A stretch of DNA of 64,000 bases from Blastomyces gilchristii SLH14081 (GCF_000003855.2 NW_003101677.1:810392-874391); one strand, 5' to 3'. Positions 32,001 to 43,676 are shown, counted from the first letter of the stretch. Notes: generated by a model from the sequence alone, not told the origin. Numbers and translations are program-made.

Positions 32001-33713
32001 GATAAGGTTGCTGAGCAAGTTTTCCGTGCCATCAATTCCGGAGTTGGGGAGGAACACATCAACACCCGTCCGTATAATTTTGGATATTAATGACCACTCG
32101 GTAGCCTGGTATGCCTCATTTTCCACAAGCCCAGAAAATCGTATCGCATATCGACTGACTGTGTTAATAGAAAGGCTTACTTCCCTTTCGAGGATCACTT
32201 GCAAGAGACGCTCGAGAATCGGGATGTCTCTATGAGGTGTGCTCCATGACATGCCATCAACTGGTGGGCAGCCGGCGATAGTTGAGAGTGCCACAAAAAG
32301 CGTCTCTAGCCAGGGCGCTTCATACACTTGTCTCCTGAACGTGTCCCGAGGCACAGATCGAACAGCAATATCCAGTAACGTGGGCAGCAACTTGATATTC
32401 GAGCTGTGGTTAGACTTCTTCCAGCGGGAATGTATATCTTTTAGTACGCGCTTGATTTGGGTGGAATCAGGACTATGATTCGAATTTATGGTTTCAGTTG
32501 AGTAGGTGGAGAAGAATGACTGGCGAAGTGGAAGGACGAATTGCAGAACGACAATGCGTTCCAAGTTTTGTATCACATTCGTTTTCTCAGGCGATTCAGT
32601 TCTAATTTCTCTCAGAGCCATAAGTAGATGTAGTGCTTCCGATAGACAATGTGATGAAAAAGGATCCTGTGTCTGAGAGTAAGTCAGCATACCCACAAAG
32701 AAGGGAGAAAAAAACTTCAGGCAACTTACATCGCTAGACAAGTTGGTGGCGTCACCAAGCCGTTCCGAACTCAGTCTCCAAATCTCCAAAACAGAAGGCA
32801 ACGCGGGCATTAGTTGCGCATCTAACTCCACACACCCCCTATCCCGCTCTTCTACGACTTTCCGTGCCAATTCTAATGACTGTCCAAGAATCGTGGCAGC
32901 TATCTGGGGCTCCCCTCTCAGGACGAGTTTCAGCTGTGAATTGGCAGTTGATCTAACCCCGGAAACCTGATCTGGTAGCGAAACAAGAGCCTTCACAGAG
33001 TCCAAAACGGTACAAAACGTATCAACCCATGACCCCGCAAAGCCCCCAACCGGTACCACTGAATCCAAGCCATTCTCCGCCCTCTTCCGCTTTTGGCCCC
33101 TTTTCGAGGGTCCCGAAACAGGAGATTCTTGTACCGTCACACTGGATTCAGAATGTAAGGATTCCTGTAACGCAGGACGCTCGGGGCAGGAGTTCGAGGC
33201 ATCCGAAATAGCACCCAACACATCCTTCAATATTAGCAAAAACTTGTTCTCATTGAGAACAAACGCCAAAGGCTTCGTGGGTATACGATCAAAAAGTTGT
33301 TGAAGAAGAATCCACGTTTTGGTGTCTAGTCTATAGTACTTTGACTGCAACTGTTCGTGTTGTTGTGAAGATCCCTTCAATTTCTTCATGAGCCAGCGAA
33401 GAACCCATTCCTCCTTGGGTGCGGAATGCTTCTGATTTTCCTTCTCCGCATCCGGAACCACTCTGATGTCTAGCTTTTCACGACTATATGAAGAAGATAA
33501 ATCCACCCCAATTATGCGCGCAGCTTCCTGCAGCTGACTTGCTGGGCCGCTGGTGCCTTTCTCAAGCTCAAGAAGAGCCTGATGCGCGGAAGGCGGAGAC
33601 TAGCAAAGGAACATGTTAGCGCTAGGTTTACTTCAGGTGCATTTGAACGCAAAGGAGAAATGGCTCAATTTATTCATGAGACGGGAATCTCTCACCTCCA
33701 GAACCGGAGCCAT
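29085..33713 (-). CDS. URB2: Urb2/Npa2-type nucleolar ribosome-assembly protein
   Basis: Three exons, 33713–33696, 33599–32730 and 32672–29085, total 4,476 nt (1,491 residues). Exon 1 encodes only MAPVLE. The second intron (57 bp, donor gtaagt, acceptor ctctcag) has no stop and keeps frame, so its removal rests on splice sites alone. The C-terminal 200 residues match the Urb2/Npa2 domain, including FTRLLTTLCDPTVSAVQR, AGQHLQYLVMEYAICQLRG, ALIPGFYSVLDAMS and FKSLYEDYVRFGKWNHG at the very end. The rest is helical and poorly conserved, as in the family. Near residue 125 a basic KRGQKRKRAE segment looks like a nuclear localisation signal. The yeast protein acts in early pre-60S particles and is needed for 27S pre-rRNA processing. 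The 5' end faces MIC10 across 334 bp. Confidence 0.88.
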
Positions 33714-34047
33714 AACAAAAAAATATAATCCCCCTCTCAGGGTTGTGATTGTGTTGTATAATAATAATACCTTCACCATCTTTTTCCTCTACATAAACCC
33801 GATTTTATTTTATTGCTGCCCACGCCGCTCTCATATTTTTCCGTTCCGGACGCATCGCCAAGCAATTAATCCGGGCCTTCCTCCGGGAAAAGAAACAAAC
33901 AGATGTAAACTTCCGATATAACTATTACCAGGCCGTTAGCCCATCCACTGCGCCTGTCGCCCAATTGATTCCTAGATACGTACCAGTAAGTCCAATTTAA
34001 CTTCCGAATTGAATGCGAGCAATTGACTAACAAAAGGCTTAGAAAAC
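33714..34047. promoter_or_regulatory. Shared bidirectional upstream region, URB2 / MIC10
   Basis: Only 334 bp separate the start codons of URB2 (minus) and MIC10 (plus). Both promoters and 5' leaders must lie here. Co-regulation is possible but not shown by sequence. Confidence 0.5.
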
Positions 34048-34708
34048 ATGACGGACTCCAAAGAAACCGGCTCCGTAGTACCCCGATCAACCAAGCCGCT
34101 CAGCGAAGCGCTATTGAACGATAAGGTACGGATAGAGAGATACAATAACGGCGGGATATTAGTTCCCAAAAATACCTACAACGCATTCACCCCCCGTCAA
34201 TATATGTGACCTCATCCAGAACGAACAAACTACATACCCAACTCCCGGAACCGAGTCGCTAACACAATAGAATCAAAAATCATAGTGGGACCGCGCCATA
34301 TCCTCCATGATCATCCGCTCCTCCCTCGGTCTCTCATTCGGTGTCATTTTCTCAGTCCTCTTATTCAAGCGGAGAGCCTGGCCAGCGTGGGTTGGTCTAG
34401 GATTCGGTGCGGGACGGGCTTGGGAGGAAGCAGATGGTAAATTCAATTCCCCCGGATTATATATACACGCCTGTTTTACATGACCAACGGAAGGGTTCTG
34501 CTGTCATATCAAGGCCCATCTGCGTGATAGAATGAATATAGTTTCATCCGAATCGGCACCCGGGACCATACAGCCAGCTCACCGCCCTCTCCCATTAGAA
34601 CAAATGTGAGAAGCACCCGTGCTAACTACATACATCTACACAGCATCATTCCGACGGGGCGACCAACCCCTCTATAACACAAATGCCTTCCGCCAATCGA
34701 GATCGTAA
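34048..34708 (+). CDS. MIC10: MICOS subunit Mic10
   Basis: Three exons, 34048–34125, 34286–34436 and 34644–34708, sum to 294 nt (97 residues). Each is too short to stand out as a long open frame. Exon 2 begins WDRAISSMIIRSSLGLSFGV and contains VLLFKRRAWPAWVGLGFGAG, the Mic10 (DUF543) signature of two membrane segments joined by a short positively charged KRR loop. The second segment has the Gly-x-Gly-x-Gly-x-Gly pattern (Gly63, 65, 67, 69). The first has Gly41-Leu-Ser-Phe-Gly45, with Ser43 where Gly is usual. The acidic EEADASF turn follows. Mic10 inserts as a hairpin in the mitochondrial inner membrane and oligomerises to bend cristae junctions. Intron 2 is 207 bp. Confidence 0.92.
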
Positions 34709-36051
34709 AGGGTGAAGAATTGAGGGGGGAGAAGTGTTCCTAGAAGCGGGAAAGACAAAAGTTGCGCCATGGAACAGACAGAGCCCAAATGTATAAAAGA
34801 GAGCCGGGCGCGAGGGAAATGTAATAATATACCTCCACTAATTTACGTTAAAACTATACTACCACAACCACTTCAAGTACTCTAAAGGTACTTTCTTTTT
34901 ACACATCAGACCACATCTATGGTGTGGGCTTTGGAAATTTCACCAGTGTTTTCTGTCCTTGTCTCGTGTTTGATTCCTCTCTTGCGTTATCGACTTTCCC
35001 GTCCGCAGCTTATTACTCTTAAGTTTACCTCTTGTTAGCGGCCCTTTTCTCTTTTGGGCCGACCGAGGTGTTGCAGCTTGCGAGAATCCGATGCGAGAGA
35101 TAACAAACATTTGCTGATTGCTAGAATTTGCTCGGGATGTTGTTCGAATCTGCTGCATCACAGAGCTTGCTGTCTATATAAAATAGAATCAATAAAGCAA
35201 GAATCTCCCTTTTAATCCCTCCTATCTTTAATTGTTACATTGCTCTCTAACCCTTAACTAGAGTCTTGTAGCCTTTTCAAAAATTTCGTAGCAAATACAT
35301 CTACAGTAGAGCTTAATATAGTACGATGTCCCGTTCGTTAACACATGTCCATTTGGTTTTATTTATTTATTTATTTTTAATTTGTTTATCAAGGATGCAG
35401 GGAGGATCAGCTTTAACCGAAGACCTGCCGCGCGGGGTCCTCTAAGGGCCCAAAAACCATATCTATCTATCTATCTATATATATATATATAAACAAACAA
35501 AAGAGTTGCAACATTGGTTTATGAACATTTTCGCCTTGTTAAAGAATTTGCAAAACGAATCCCGAAGAGTGAAGATGTCCGGTCCAATCATATACTTTCT
35601 CCGATTGAAATGATGCTGAGCCACCGACAAGACAACTTCACAGTACATAAGGTATATATCTTATCTGTGTGTATGTATGGTATTGTAGTCCCGAGCAAGG
35701 GGGAAGAATTACAAAAAATAAACAAATGAACAAAGGGGATAAATGTGAAACTTACGAAAAATATGTGTTCTACCATGAGGGGCATACACGCCAGAACGAT
35801 ACCTGTCGCTCCTGTTACGTATATAGGTAAAAGCAGAATCGGAAGAAGGGGGCCAGAAAATGCGTAGTAGGAAATAAGGAAAATACTGGGAAATGCCGGA
35901 AACAAGATGACAGGCCTCTCCAGTTGTCATGATAAGTGGGGTATCTTTGATATCGTTAATGACGTATCGTTTCGAGTTTGTGATAAGAGTAGAGAGGACG
36001 AAAGATGAATCATGAGCAAGAGGTGCGGATGGGAAATACTGTGCTTAATGG
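34709..36051. other. Intergenic, MIC10 3' end to copper-fist gene 3' end
   Basis: It contains a TATC/TA microsatellite near 35459–35490. A basic 72-codon frame on the minus strand (35158–34940) starts with ATG and is rich in Lys, Arg and Gln, but has no recognisable family. I do not call it a gene. Confidence 0.4.
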
Positions 36052-37935
36052 CTATACCGGAAGCGGCATTATAGGTACAGGGCTTTGAGGAGGCTGTGCG
36101 AAATTGTAGTGGTTCGTGTAGACGGGTGGTTGGTCAGAATGACTAGGATTGTAAATGGGGGAAATAGGGGTTGTGGCATCCATGATTGGAAGTCCTTGTT
36201 CTGTTTGGTTATCCTGGGTTTGAGGAAGCTCGAGTGGAATTCCATCATGGCCATTGTGGGTTAAGCAACCGACACAACTACAGTTGGCTCCACATTGACA
36301 GGTTCCCGTCATGTTCGTGCAAGGGTCCAATAGACCGACAGGGTACTCTAACTCGTAATACGCCGCGGGCTGCATCAACAATTGGTTATGATTAGGGTCG
36401 TAGATAGCTGGAGCGACAACAGAAGATCCGGGATTGTCAAAAGGAGGACCAGATTGTGGAAAGTTCCATTGAATTTGGCCGGGACTGTGGAATGGGAGGC
36501 TACTTGGTGGCCAATCATTATTGTAGCCTAGGCTTCCATGCGCCACGTGGCTGTTGAGCGTTGGAGAATTATTTGGTTCAGGACTCCGATCAGCTTCTCC
36601 GGATGTTATCATGTAACCCATTTGCTGGATATGTTGTCGGGTGGTGTTGTTGTAGGGATGGGAGGCGCAACCCAAACACTGACAGTCATCTCCGCAATCA
36701 CAGTTATGTGGCTGAGAATCATTTGAAATTTGGTTTGTTTGAAATTCAAAAGGGTGCATTCCCGAAGAAGGAAATCCACCCATGGGATGGGTTAATGAAT
36801 CGTAGGGGCTCATGGGATTCGGCGACGAATAGCCCGTCACAGGGGCGGAAGAGGCCTCGTGCAATTGGGAGTTGGCAAACGGATTAGTATGCGGTAAATG
36901 AGGTGAGGTATTATTTTGATCGTGGTCACGTTTTTCTACCTCTATCGTTGGGAATGACTGTTGCTCGGTAGTTGGATACTGAGGTACGAAGTGAACGGAG
37001 TTCTGGTTGGTTGGTCGTTCGGAAGGTGTGACGTCTTCTCGCTTGAGTTGAGGAGTAGCATCATTATATTTCCATGCCTTCGAGTTTTTAGTACAACAGG
37101 ATACTTTGGGCGGCTTGGTAGACGGTTCACTCGTTGGTTGGGAGCCACTGCACCCACCGCTGATGGCGGGCTGAACCTCTATTCTACCCTTATGAGGCAA
37201 AGATTGGAGGGTTGGATAAGTCTCCTGGCCGTTTAAGCCACTGTTTGGATTCTGATGTTGGGGAAATGCAGCTGGAGGAGGGATAGACTCCAAACACCGC
37301 TCGTTGTATGGGGATTGTATATTCGATACAATTGGGCTTGGCCCTTGATCCTCTGCTTTGTACCCAGGCGACGGGACATCGGTTCCGTTTGAACTCTTTG
37401 TGACTAACTCTGGGGCTTTCTGGAGACTACTCTGACGTCTTGAGCGTTTTTGAATACGATTTCGACCTGATGTCGTGGGAGGAATTTGGGCAGGAGCGCC
37501 AGGGGTCGGCTGTGCAGATGGTCCAGCCTCCGTCACCATCATGGGAACTTGATAAAGGGGCCGGCATAAACATGTTGAGCCTGTCCATGGACAAAAAAAA
37601 TTAGGACCATCACTGCCATTGTAAACCCGATTACCGCGCTTGAGCCTTACCCTTTGGAATTCTGACCATGAATGCATATAACTTCTGGCAACTACATGTG
37701 CCTTTAGGATGCGGGCATTTTGCAAGTGGACGCCCAGCCTTGGGCACTTTCATCATGAGGCGGTCGAAATGTTGACATTTTGATGATCGGTGGCCGCGGA
37801 CGCATGGCTCACTACCAGTCAGTCGAGTCAGCAAATTGACCTTTAAATTAAACGGCAATGTAAATCGATGATCCAAGCAGTGGAAGATAAAGCAACTTAC
37901 CACGACCACTTAGCTCCCTGTTCGTCGAGTGGCAT
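36052..37935 (-). CDS. Copper-fist transcription factor (Mac1/Cuf1-like)
   Basis: Three exons, 37935–37901, 37811–37651 and 37580–36052, give 574 residues. The copper-fist DNA-binding domain occupies residues 1–80. Zinc ligands Cys12, Cys15, Cys24 and His26 lie in WSCEPCVRGHRSSKCQH, followed by the minor-groove segment KAGRP and CPHPKGTCSC. The middle is Pro, Ser, Gln and Asn rich, with a basic stretch RNRIQKRSRR near residue 105. Two C-terminal clusters, CDCGDDCQCLGCASH near residue 355 and CQCGANCSCVGCLTH near 493, both fit Cys-x-Cys-x3-Cys-x-Cys-x2-Cys-x2-His, the Cu(I)-sensing motif of Mac1, Cuf1 and GRISEA. Two such motifs favour a factor that activates copper uptake under starvation over an Ace1-type detoxification activator. 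Splice junctions fall inside the zinc fist. Confidence 0.9.
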
Positions 37936-38876
37936 AAATACGGTTGGCACTCGGGAGACAAGTTTCTTCAAGATCCAAGCTTTGGTCTATCCAACGCTGT
38001 TTCCAGAGCAATGAGATGACCCCCGACAAGAATGTGCGAAGCTTTGGAAGAGCGAGACAACAAATGTTTTAGGCCCAGCCCCGCCCCAACCCCGCTAGTT
38101 GTGCAGGCGAATTTGGAAGCAAGGGCTATATTTGCTTTTTTTTATATTTTATTCCACCCTTTTCGTCAGAACGTTGGAGGCAATTTGGAGGAATGATACC
38201 ACAACAGTGAGACCGCTATCTTTGACGGGACAGATATAACTAGCTGCAACACAATCCCCCGGTCGAATTTAAAGGGCCCCATGCGGTACACCAGCTAGTA
38301 GTAATTAGATAGGAAAGGGAAAAAGCAACTGGAGACAAGAGGAAAGTCGTCGGTCTGGAGGAGATGGAAGAGCGAGAGGAAGATTGAGATCAGGTAGTTC
38401 TACAAGGCAGATCGAGGTTGAGTGCCGGAATAAAGTGAGCGTGTAGTGAAGTAGACTCGACTAGACTGGACTGTAGCTTAGCTTCAGGGGAACGAACGAG
38501 AAAGAGCTGTCAATCACAATGCTTGATGTAAGGTCTTCAGACGGTAGTGAGCATGAGATGGAATGCCTACAAATGGCATGGGATGGGATGGGAGGGATGG
38601 GATGGGATACATTACACCGTATCAGCCCTGTAAGATTCCGGATTCCCGATGCGGTTAGTCCGGCTCGAAGTCGGCTGAAATTCGCATGGCGACATTTCCA
38701 AACTTTGTCTCTACTGCTTGGCAGATGATGTAAGCGGTTTGACTGCTGCTAAGGTTTATTATACGCAAAAACTATCAAGACGAAGGACTGCGGCGCAGTC
38801 ATTGATAGTTATCGTCCCCAGAACTACGCAACAAAGTACAGGGCTCAATTGGCCTGTTTTGGATGCCATTCGGATC
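37936..38876. other. Divergent intergenic, copper-fist gene / SAM35
   Basis: The 941-bp region between two divergent starts has a short GGGATG-type repeat near 38580–38607. I see no separate gene. Promoters of both neighbours must lie here. Confidence 0.45.
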
Positions 38877-39944
38877 ATGCCAGAGGATGAGCATCTCGCG
38901 ACTGGCCACCAGGCCCAAACCCCGCCGCATTCTTCAACCCGATTTCCCTCCATCCCTGTCCCGATAAAACATATCTTTGACAAATTTCCTTGGAAAACCT
39001 ACCCGGCGCATGAGCTACCACGACGTATCGCAAGCCACGCGGGCAAGCATACTCTGTATATATTTACTACAGCCAGAGGGGCGGAAAAGGGGACTCCATC
39101 ATTTAACCCGCAGTGTCTGAAGTGGCAGGTTAGTCCAGCTCTGTCGAATCCCGTGGTGTTGAACCTTCACCCTCTTCATGTATGTAGCTGACATTATAAT
39201 CCGGAACACTTTACAGGCATATCTCAAATTTGTCAGGATTCCTTTTGAGATTGTTTCCTCCAATAATCATGCCTCCCCAACCGGCGCGCTTCCCTTCCTT
39301 CTACCCGGGTCTGGTTCCGTCGCGGCTCCAGGGGAACCTATGGCGCCAATCCCTTCAAATAAGCTCCAAAAGTGGGCTATCGAGCAATCCCATGTTGAGG
39401 AGGAACAACAGTTAACCATGCGATTTGATGTGTATTCGTCTCTTCTAGATCATAGGATACGAAATGCGTGGGTACGTCAATTCTAGTCTTCGATAGTTTC
39501 TGAATGCTGTTCGGAGAACTAGGAGTTAATCAGAGCCCCAAACAGTTGTATACATTCTACGTAGACAGCCAAAACTTTAACAACATGGGACGAAAGCTGT
39601 ATGTAGATCCATCGACATCAAATCCTCTCGTTCGCGCTGTATTAGCCCACCAGCTTCAGCAAGCTGCCCGAAACGAACTCCTCAAATCATCTTCCTTCAT
39701 AGACGTGGACGATCTCGAGGCGGAAGCCAAAAGCGCATTCCAAGCGCTGTCTTCTTTACTAGGAGAGGATGCCTACTTTTTTGGAAGACAGGATCCCGGT
39801 CTATTCGATGCCAGCGTATTCGCCTATACTCATTTATTACTGGACGAGCACCTGAATTGGAAACAGAACCCGCTTGGACGATACCTAAGAAGGCATACCA
39901 ATCTTGTACAACATCGACAACGGCTATTGGATGCATATTTTTAG
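38877..39944 (+). CDS. SAM35: Sam35/Tom37-like mitochondrial outer membrane sorting subunit
   Basis: Three exons, 38877–39128, 39217–39471 and 39546–39944, give 906 nt (301 residues). The ATG at 38877 precedes the conserved start region PVPIKHIFDKFPWKTYPAHE. The thioredoxin-like half contains HTLYIFTTA, then FNPQCLKWQ joined across intron 1 to AYLKFVRIPFEIV, and NHASPTGALPFLLP. The helical GST-C-like half contains PIPSNKLQKWA, LLDHRIRNAWLYTFYVDSQN across intron 2, and DPGLFDASVFAYTHLLL. This domain order is that of metaxin/Tom37 relatives, and the start region matches fungal Sam35. Sam35 recognises the beta-signal of porin-type precursors on the cytosolic face of the SAM complex and is essential in yeast. 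No membrane span is expected. Confidence 0.85.
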
Positions 39945-40183
39945 AGCATCGTCGCCAATCACGTTTAGTTCCATTGTTTGTGTTGGACTGACATCTCTTA
40001 CCTATACCCGATGATGTCACTACGATATCAATAGGAGAATATTGGCAACTTCCAACCGCTATTGCCCCTCAACTCTTTAAGCACGCATGAAAAGTATCAT
40101 ACTAGTTATATTCGCCCTCCTTCCCTTAACACTCTTCTACAATCCAACTCTCTTGTTCACCACAAAACTACATACATAGCTAT

Positions 40184-41684
40184 TCACTTCTTCCTAAAAT
40201 TTCCCCCATACCACACCAACACCCCATACCACTTCCTCGCCCTCTTACCCAACTTCCCCGCCAAGTCCTCATCAATTCTCACCTCCTTAATGTCACCCAA
40301 AACTTCAAATCCAACCTTCTCTGCAGCCTCAACCATCTCCTCAACTGTATGTGTATAGCTCGTCGGGCGAATCTTAACCCCAGTGTTCGGGTCCACAAAT
40401 CCTGCCTGACTAATCGACCCCATTTCCGAATGCATATTTGTCACCAGCAGCACGCCACCTCTCTTCAGCATTCCAGCTGCGGCACCGAAGAATTGGTCCA
40501 GCGGTACATGTTCCATCACAAGAGTTGATATGACGCCGTCCGCATTCCCGATGGCGGCTGACAACACTCCTCCAGCTCCTGTAGCGTCCAAGTCAAGCAA
40601 GTTATAAAGATGGAAACTCACACGCTCTTCATTATATCGACTGTACACCTTGTTCCTCGGTTGCTTCTACCGCTGTGGATGCGAAGCTCTCCGTACTCTT
40701 GGTTCCAAGAAATTTGGATACCCTGTCCCGAGCAGTCTGAAGCATCTTGCTCGACGGTTCCAACCCCACGATCATGGCCGTGGCTCTGGCGGTCCGGGTG
40801 AGCGGGACGGTGTTCCGACCCGTGCCACAGCCAAGATCGATGAGTTTGGGTCCAACGTCATCATTATTCCCGTTCTTATTTGTTTCGAGCAGCGAATGGA
40901 ATCTCGGGAGGAGTGATTGCATCTCGAGCGTGTCTAGGGCTTGGAGGAAGTTTCCATCTGTGTCGTAGACCTGGTTTTGTAGGGGAATAAAGGGGAAATG
41001 GAAGGGATACTTTGGTCAGCCAGTGGTTTTCCTTCTTTTCCCTGGTTTCTTCTTGCCTTGATCCCTTTGCGTGTTTCAGGGGGAGAGGGGATTAGAAAGC
41101 TATGTGTTTTATGTGTCTGCTTCAATGTATTGTGTATATTAATTGTGCCTTTTCCATTTGTTCGGGCTGGGATATGTACTGTAAAAACTATAGAGGATCT
41201 ATAAATATGCATAGCGAAAGAACGAATAGACTTTTTTTTCTTCTTTTTTTATTTTTTGTGTGTATGTTTTCTTTTGCCTGGCCTTCGAAATCTCGCTGGA
41301 CACGAAAAGCCCTGCCTGCTATGCAAGTTTTATCCCATTCCCCATATGCCAACGATAAAGCTGGAATGCACGAAGCTAGAACAGAGAAACATAGTCCGAT
41401 GAATAGAAAGAAAAAGGGGGGGTTCTCACCTCAGCCCACCGATCATACGCATCGATCGTATCCATATACTGAATCTGTTTCCCTTTCTTGCCGTAGCTAT
41501 CGGGGGTATGGAAATCGAAGTATTGGTCATTGCCTGGTTCTGGATTGTAAAGTTGTGTTATACTGACGGGGATGTCGAATAGGGACCAACTTCTGTGTAT
41601 TGTCGGTAAGAACTGTCTTGCCTTTAAGCAGTTTTTAGTTACGGGGAGTAAGAAGAATAAATGGAATAAGTATGGAGTAATCAA
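40184..41684 (-). CDS. Class I SAM-dependent methyltransferase
   Basis: The supported exons are one ending at 41430 (…QIQYMDTIDAYDRWAE), then 40970–40722 and 40648–40184. Motif I is PKLIDLGCGTGRNTVPL. The acidic post-motif and GLEPSSKMLQTARDR follow, then GVISTLVMEHVPLDQFF and LKRGGVLLVTNMH, typical of the Methyltransf_11/25 fold. The substrate is unknown. The frame change between exons 2 and 3 is solved by a 73-bp intron (donor gtatcc, acceptor caag) that joins ARDR to VYSRYNEERVSFHLYNLLD in phase. Without it the gene would be frameshifted. The first intron is long (459 bp). The start is unresolved: the open frame extends to 41684 without an ATG before Met at 41465, yet upstream residues PEPGNDQYFDFHTPDSYG look coding, so a small 5' exon is probable. 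A candidate ATG lies at 41808. Confidence 0.75.
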
Positions 41685-42631
41685 GCTATTTAACTGTTAT
41701 AAATCTCCTTCCTCTTTTAAGTTGTTCGTAACGTAACGTTGGTAGGGAAAGCTCGTATACCTGACTTATCCTCATGCAGAGGATTTGTGGCTTCGAGTCA
41801 TAACTCATCTCACTTCCTAACCCACATATACACTACCGCTAACTCCTCATTTTCAATGCATTGCACCACACCAGCTTGAGAGGCCAATATGATACTACCA
41901 GCCATGTGCTACATGAACCCCACATTATCACTGCGCGATTCATCCCGCGGGGAGGGGGGAAACAGTCATTCCCGCAGATCTGTGGCGTCGCATAAGAACT
42001 TGTTCTGCCGCGAGCATCTCGATGCCCACTTGATGACCGAGTAGCAGTAGCTTGCTTGCGACAAAAATAATATCAACCACGGCTTTAAAATCCCACGGTG
42101 TCATACCCAAGTAGATCTTTTATATATATATGTGTACATAAAAATACGTATATACATATCCATATAGTGGGAGGACAAACAAAGACTGTTAATGGGGTGT
42201 CTAGCGCAAAGTGTACTAACAATACCAGGTAAACAAGAAGCAAAGTTCACCCTCACACTCAAAGTCGAAAGGGATAAATTAAGTATGGGTGGCCTGAACG
42301 GAAAGGAAACAGACACGAGAGAGTGACAGGATAGCAAAGGGTGAGGGTATGATAAGAATAGTAATACATGTAGTCGAAGGATTGTGTCGAATCTGCTGTT
42401 GAGAGTAATACACGGAAAGAGAATTAAGAGAGATAGGAGTCGCCACGAACGCCATGCGAACAAGCAGGTAACGCTACGGCAAAGCAGGAAGAATACAAGA
42501 ATTCAGCAAAATCAAAAGGAAAAGAAACGATTCTAGAAAGCCCACACGCGAAAATATGGTAATCGGGGAAACACAGGGCAAAGGGACATCAGCGCATCCA
42601 TTACATATCATTCGCAAACATGGAGGAGATA

Positions 42632-42671
<40 letters not shown>

Positions 42672-42677
42672 AAGGAG
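41685..42677. other. Intergenic, methyltransferase 5' side to cdc14 3' end
   Basis: It contains a (TA)n stretch near 42119–42131 and, at its right end, a poly(A) tract. No open frame with coding character was found. Confidence 0.45.
42633..42669. repeat. Poly(A) tract just beyond the cdc14 stop codon
   Basis: About 37 A residues on the plus strand, that is, a T run on the cdc14 coding strand beginning about eight bases past its TAG. The exact length is uncertain, as always for homopolymers. Confidence 0.9.
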
Positions 42678-43676
42678 CTAATAAACCGTGCCTCCAAACG
42701 GAGCCGTCTCCTTTAAATCCTCAACCAAATCCTCCACATTACTCAGATACCTTCCCAACAACGCCTGCTTTTCCTCTGTCGTCTTCGTGTCTCCTCCACG
42801 TGCATCCCTCCCACCGTCACCGGGCCCATGCAAGCTCCGCGAAAACGCACCAGCAAGCTTACTTGGGCTGCGATGGAGGCCGAGGATAGCCGTATTCGGC
42901 GCACTCGTGGAATTCGCAGAGGCCAGCGACGGCGTCTCAGGCATGAGGTAGAAATACAGGAACTCGACAAGTTTGAGTTTTACCTCACGCGAGGTGGTGC
43001 GCATTTTGAACAGGGAGGTTACGGTGAGGAGGCCGTCGAGGAGTTCGAAAGTGCGGGTGTTGGCTGGGTTATCGAGGAGGGCTGTTACAAGAGTGAGGAG
43101 GGTGGAGGATTGGATGGCGGGGCAGTTGGCGGGTTCGAGGAGGTCGAGGAGGAGGTTCATGTATATCTCGCGGGCGAAGAGGGAGCGGGAGGGTGGGTGG
43201 AGGAGGAGGGTGCCTTGGATTAGATCTAGGGTTGAGATGATGAGGAGGTCGTTTGTGCCATTGCTGCCGCGGCCGAGGAGATGTTCAAGACACGATATTA
43301 AACGCATGGCGACTGGGAAGTTGTTTGTCGCATGTTAGCAACTCTGTTTCATTTCCATTCCTCGCGATTGATAATTGGGGGACAAAATTCCCCTAAGGGT
43401 TCTTTGTCGCTTACCATTCCATTGGAATCCCTCTTGTAACTTGAAGAATTCTCTGAAAGCAGGGTCTTCACTCAATTCACTTAGGGGCTTCGCAGGTGTT
43501 GGATTTGCGCCCAATGGCACTTCTGAGCGGCGCTTGTCGATAGCGGTGGTGGTGACTTTGGATCGCGACAGACATATTTGCGCCAGTAGCCCTTCGACTT
43601 GTCTGAGTCCTTTGCGAATTTTGCCCTGATCGTAGGATGACAGGTAGTCGAAGGAGTGGGCCAGGAGGGTCTCCAT
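42678..43676 (-). CDS. cdc14: Septation initiation network protein Cdc14 (fission-yeast type)
   Basis: Two exons, 43676–43415 and 43312–42678, give 897 nt (298 residues). The protein begins METLLAHSFDYLSSYDQGKI. It continues with RKGLRQVEGLLAQICLS and LSELSEDPAFREFFKLQEGF, then across the phase-1 intron VAMRLISCLEHLLGR and NDLLIISTLDLIQGTLLLHP. This all-helical arrangement is the SIN component Cdc14 domain. It is not the Cdc14 phosphatase of budding yeast, and no CX5R phosphatase loop is present. In fission yeast Cdc14 binds the Sid1 kinase at the spindle pole and is needed for the signal that triggers septum formation. The C-terminal 70 residues are Gly/Ser rich and variable. Confidence 0.88.

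Noticed and set aside
34940..35161. Basic 72-residue frame on the minus strand
   Set aside because: It has an ATG but no recognisable family, no clear promoter and a low-complexity composition. It could be chance; tblastn in relatives would decide.
40632..40922. Frameshifted methyltransferase pseudogene
   Set aside because: A phase-compatible 73-bp intron restores one frame and gives correct motif spacing, so an intact gene is more economical.
42678..43676. Cdc14 dual-specificity phosphatase
   Set aside because: No CX5R phosphatase loop is present. The sequence matches the unrelated SIN component that shares the name.
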